DNA of 64,000 nt, from NCBI GenBank assembly GCA_051453625.1, contig JBOZIK010000001.1:69689159-69753158 (forward strand). Reading direction: 5' to 3'. A model generated the notes under the pieces. That model was not told where the DNA came from, made no database searches, and worked only from the letters and a program-made list of their open reading frames with translations. This stretch comes from Welwitschia mirabilis. Taxonomy: Eukaryota; Gnetophyta; Gnetopsida; Welwitschiales. How positions within the stretch are numbered: position 1 is the first letter of the stretch; each line of letters starts with the position of its first letter. Below, piece by piece: positions 60,681-64,000 of the stretch. Position numbers and translations under genes: made by a program.

Positions 60681-61317
60681 AAACTTACCATTCTATAAAT
60701 TTCTATAGAAAAATCCTAAGTACTCAAAATTATGGAAATACTTAATAAGAAGAAAACAAAAACGAGTCATACCTAGTAAGATCTTTCTTTCTCGATCCCT
60801 TGTGAATTTAGTTTTATAAAAATCACCCAAATTTAAAGATCTAGGAGTAGCAATATTAAATACTACTATAGAGGAAAACAAAAAGATTAAGAAAGCTTTT
60901 ATTGACATTAGAGTGAGTGTTAACATTATGTCACTTCATGTTTCTAAGAAACTTGATTTGGAGGATAGAATAGAGCCTACTTCGATCGTCTTAGAATTAG
61001 CAAATACATTAGTTAAGAAACTATTAGGCATTATTAAATATTTGGCAATATAAATAAAAAAGGTTTGTTACCCCATAAATGTGATTATAATAGAAGTAGA
61101 GCATATCAGAGGATACACTTTACTTCTAAATAGAGCCTTTTGTGTAATAACCCATTGCATCATTGATATCAGAGCAAGAATAATGAAATGTCATTTTGTA
61201 AATAGAACTTTTATAATTAGAGTCTTTAATATAGCTGAGAAAGATTTGGATGATTATGAAATAAACATTAAAAGCAATATCAAACCAATTTTATTACTAC
61301 AACATTACCTAATTTAA
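60681..61317 (+). pseudogene. Protease region of element C
   Basis: INLPFYKFLxKNPKYSKLWK near 60680-60740, then the loop FIDIRVSVNIMSLHVSKKLD at 60898-60957: the D-I-G-A of element A is D-I-R-V, so the active site is lost. It continues with RIEPTSIVLELANT, LLGIIK and an open stretch 61081-61317 (GYTLLLNRAFCVITHCIIDI, FIIRVFNIAEKDLDDYE) homologous to A and B up to the linker. Confidence 0.75.
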
Positions 61318-61449
61318 AAAAGAGAGATTAAATCAAATGAGCATGTGCTTTATGATGACCAACTTAAGAAGGAATAAGAAATATAACCTTTAGAGTGTAA
61401 GGAAGTCCAACTTTTAAAGAAAGATTATGAGGTAGATTGTCTATTTTAT

Positions 61450-61770
61450 ATGGCAAAAATTAAAAATTATAATTTTAATTTGAATGAGAAAAATGTTTTC
61501 AATGGACACAAAGGTAATTTTCTTTATGATACTCTAAATAAAACTCTTGCATTCAATGAAAATATTTTATCTAAGTTACCATTTCTCTTCCCTTTAACTT
61601 CAAAAATTTGTTCTTTAATATGGTATTATAAAATGCTCTCTATTATTTCTCTCTTCATCCAATTGATTTTACTTAGAAATAATTTCATATCTCTTATGTT
61701 TTATCAATTGGTGAATTTTTGGTTTGGACTTTATTTTCCTAAAAAACTTGAGACCAAAATAGATCCTTGA
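61450..61770 (+). pseudogene. Unidentified 106-codon ORF in place of pol
   Basis: MAKIKNYNFNLNEKNVFNGH at the start, a hydrophobic middle (KICSLIWYYKMLSIISLFIQ, then LILLRNNFISLMFYQLV) that could be one membrane segment, and the end FPKKLETKIDP. It stands where RT should begin and has no match to the pol of A, B, D or F. It may be linker, an internal-deletion scar, or part of an envelope-like or captured gene. Its openness could be chance. Confidence 0.35.
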
Positions 61771-62548
61771 TTTTCCCTTCTTTTCTTTTGAATAAAGTGT
61801 GCTTTAGATTTAGGATTTTGAATAAAATTACTTGCCTTATTATTTTTTTTTAGTTTTCTATTTTGACAGTCTCTAATTTCATTTTTAATTTTTAATTTTC
61901 ATTTCTGTTTGCAGTTTTTATTTTTTTTACAAATAATGAACTATTATATCGTCTGTCATCCCTAGGACAAGGTAGACGATAGTTACTTTTGATGAATTTT
62001 TCATCCTTCTAATAAATTTTTATGTTTTTAGATATTTTTTTTTTCTCTATGACTGTATCCTCTCTGTCATCTAGATGATAAGTAGAATGACAGTTAATAA
62101 AATAATGATTTTTACTTTTTATTATTTTAAGAAAATACATTTTTATAACTCTGTTGAGATTTTTGACCTGATTGATTAAGCATTTTAGGAAGGTGATGGG
62201 AAAAATTTGAAATTTCATAAGTAAACCATCTAAATTTTTTCTTAGATTTTTCCTTTGGAGGTTATTATGGCATTATTTGATCATTTTCCAAACTTGAATT
62301 ATGTATTTATTTTCATGACTAGTCTTTTGACTTGGGCATTTTAGTGGTAATATTGAATTCACTTAATCTTAGAACATTCACACATCCATGAACTTTAATT
62401 TGAAGAAAGATGCTTTATTTTTGATGTTTTTCTCAATGATAAAAAGATCTTAGATTGTTTAAAGATTGTTATTTTCTATCTTAGTCTTACAACCTTTATC
62501 TTTGTCTTTTGGAGTGTTTGGTTATGTGGAATTTTGTTTTGTTTTTTT
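61771..62548 (+). other. Non-coding region of C with leader-like hairpins
   Basis: T-rich sequence with two hairpin cassettes: 61947-61982 (ATCGTCTGTCATCCCtaggacaaGGTAGACGATAG) and 62050-62096 (tatcctctctGTCATCtaGATGATaagtagaatgaCAG). Their surroundings (tgtttgcagtttttatttttt) resemble the leader near 58790-58940. Confidence 0.55.
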
Positions 62549-62552
62549 AGAA

Positions 62553-62600
<48 letters not shown>
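62549..62600 (+). repeat. (GA)n microsatellite of element C
   Basis: agaaagagagaaagagagag... to acccag. It stands where A has its GAAA tract. Confidence 0.9.
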
Positions 62601-62603
<3 letters not shown>

Positions 62604-62609
62604 CAGATC

Positions 62610-62820
62610 TATTATATTTATTCTATCTCAAAAACATGATCACCATGATGTCCTATCACAAGTACAATAAGGAAAATATTTCCAAGAGGAGCCTTTGATA
62701 GTGTAACATGGTAGGTGTGGAAATTCCACTGGGAGTTCCATTGGTCATACTTTATGGGTCCTTACTTCTCTGACTGTGGTTGCACTCCCCTCATCATGGA
62801 TAATAAAGTTGTGTTTTACT
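62610..62820 (+). other. Conserved 3' block of element C
   Basis: From ctcaaaaacatgatcaccat to tggataataaag; matches A 9995-10200 almost base for base (aaaacatgatnannatgatgtc, agaGGgGCCTTTGgTAGTGT, ggtccttactt, tgtggttgcactcccctcatcatgg). The hairpin GGAAATTCC...GGGAGTTCC is present near 62718-62740. Confidence 0.75.
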
Positions 62821-63514
62821 TTAAGTCTATAAATCAGTGATATTCCTAGTATTATCTGAGACATTGCTTGTTTTCTAGAGTCTTAGTCTTTTCATATGAT
62901 CATTTCATTTCTTGAGATTTGGGTGTTTGTTTTGAGATGATGATAGATAAGTTTATTTCTAAGTAATTCTTTGATCTAATCATCCATTTTTATCTTTATC
63001 ATCATCATAACCACTACTTTATCGAATGGAATTTTTATACATTAAGTCATGCATTTTCATATCAAGTGATGTTATGATTTCTTTCTTAGGAGTTTGCTAG
63101 GTTAAAATATCAGATTAATGAGCTATCTTTTATTTATATAATCATATCCCCATTCTTCTTGTTTTCTTTTGTAGTTGAGTTAGGTATTTTAAAGTCATTA
63201 TCATATTTTCTTATCATGTTTTCCTTGTTCAAGTTTTCAATAAAAGATAATTTCTTAGATGAGTGTTTTCTTAATAAATTTGTGCTATTTATTTTTCATA
63301 TTTTTGGTGTTGTAAGTGCTACTTATATTTTTATGAAGAAAAACTTTTCATTATTCACACTTTTTTTTACTTGTCAGAATATTTCATATCTCTATATTTT
63401 TCAAATCTGACATTACTCAACTTTTCACTTTGTTTTACAAGTTATCCTCAGATCCATTACCTACCTTTTCACTCTTGTTTACTTTCTTTGCTTTATTTTC
63501 CCAATACAGGACAT
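62821..63514 (+). other. 3' non-coding region of element C
   Basis: T-rich, matches parts of A 10200-10900 (aaccactactttatcgaatgg; taagttgagttaggt-like runs). No supported protein. Confidence 0.5.
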
Positions 63515-63682
63515 NNNNNNNNNNNNNNNNNNNNNNNNNNNNNNNNNNNNNNNNNNNNNNNNNNNNNNNNNNNNNNNNNNNNNNNNNNNNNNNNNNNNNN
63601 NNNNNNNNNNNNNNNNNNNNNNNNNNNNNNNNNNNNNNNNNNNNNNNNNNNNNNNNNNNNNNNNNNNNNNNNNNNNNNNNNN
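63515..63682. other. Assembly gap (168 N)
   Basis: Run of N just before the polypurine tract of element C. Confidence 0.95.
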
Positions 63683-63757
63683 CTAGATTTATTTTTTGAA
63701 AAATAAATTATCTCGTAATTATGGTTTTTTGACCTAGTTTTTGTCAAAACTAATAAA

Positions 63758-63774
63758 GGCTAAGTAGAGGGCTA
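63758..63774 (+). other. Polypurine tract of element C
   Basis: ggctaagtagagggcta directly before TGTTACG, as in element A. Confidence 0.65.
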
Positions 63775-64000
63775 TGTTACGCGGCCAATTTAAGGTTACT
63801 TTATGGGGTGTTATAAGTTGTTTTGTGGGATTTTTGTACAAGTTTAGGTGAAATTTTGAGGATATTGGAGATACAAGAAGAAATCTCAGAAAAGTTTGAT
63901 TCTTATCCAAATTTGATGTATTAAAGGAACTTATAATGCATAGAGCTTTGAAGAAGGATTAATGACAAAAATGCTAAGTTCTCTTCAAGGAAATGATCAA
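63775..64000 (+). repeat. 3' LTR of element C (cut by window edge)
   Basis: First 226 bp of an LTR matching 57393-57620. Confidence 0.85.

Larger units (their letters stand above)
57393..64000 (+). mobile_element. Element C: Athila-like element lacking RT, RNase H and integrase
   Basis: 5' LTR 57393-58445, PBS, leader hairpins, gag, protease, then no further pol domain; instead an unidentified ORF, hairpin cassettes, purine tract, conserved 3' block, polypurine tract and the start of the 3' LTR (63775, cut by the window edge). A 168-N gap at 63515-63682 lies in the 3' region but is too far downstream to hide a pol in the normal place. It must have depended on proteins from other elements. 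Confidence 0.82.

Overview
This window looks like plant nuclear heterochromatin: very AT-rich, strongly depleted in CG, and made almost wholly of old, nested LTR retrotransposons. I find no intact host gene, tRNA, rRNA or CRISPR array. Every recognisable coding region is a retroelement remnant broken by stops and frameshifts. Most damage that can be aligned is C->T or G->A (CAA->TAA, CAG->TAG, TGG->TAG), as expected from long-term deamination of methylated cytosine. The species cannot be named from the sequence; tRNA-Asp and initiator-tRNA-Met primer sites plus Athila, Tat and SIRE-like proteins indicate a flowering plant. All gene calls are therefore pseudogenes.

Layout. (1) 1-19591 holds two nested Ty3/gypsy Athila-like elements. 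Element B lies on the minus strand (5' LTR 18361-19591, then PBS, gag, protease, RT, RNase H and integrase running leftward). Element A (plus strand, about 288-12943, with both LTRs) is inserted inside B's integrase; the rest of that integrase resumes at 287 and runs off the left edge. A also carries a second, diverged copy of its RNase H-integrase segment next to an assembly gap. (2) 20.4-25 kb is a SIRE-like Ty1/copia remnant (LTR, tRNA-Met PBS, gag, protease), followed by copia-type LTR debris to 28.8 kb with several short tandem arrays. (3) 29.4-40.0 kb is element D, a Tat-like Ty3/gypsy element with an LTR pair, gag-pol, a probable antisense ORF and a repeat-rich 3' region. (4) 40.3-44 kb holds a gag/protease remnant of another gypsy type (E), perhaps with a zinc-knuckle ORF fragment. 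(5) 48.4-51.8 kb is an Athila-like pol remnant (F) whose RT catalytic DD has become NN. (6) 53.58-53.76 kb is a well-preserved tRNA-derived SINE with a 14-bp target duplication. (7) 57.4-64 kb is element C, an Athila-like element that keeps gag and protease but has no RT, RNase H or integrase; it sits in a fragment of a minus-strand Athila-type LTR, and its 3' LTR runs off the right edge.

The most interesting signals are non-coding. A roughly 35-45 bp inverted-repeat cassette (GTCATCC...GGATGATAG type) recurs many times in the LTRs and leaders of A, B and C. A conserved block of about 180 bp, always just downstream of a purine tract, is shared by A, C and the otherwise different element D. 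I see no previously undescribed protein system. What is unusual is the architecture of these elements and the preservation of non-coding modules while the proteins have decayed.
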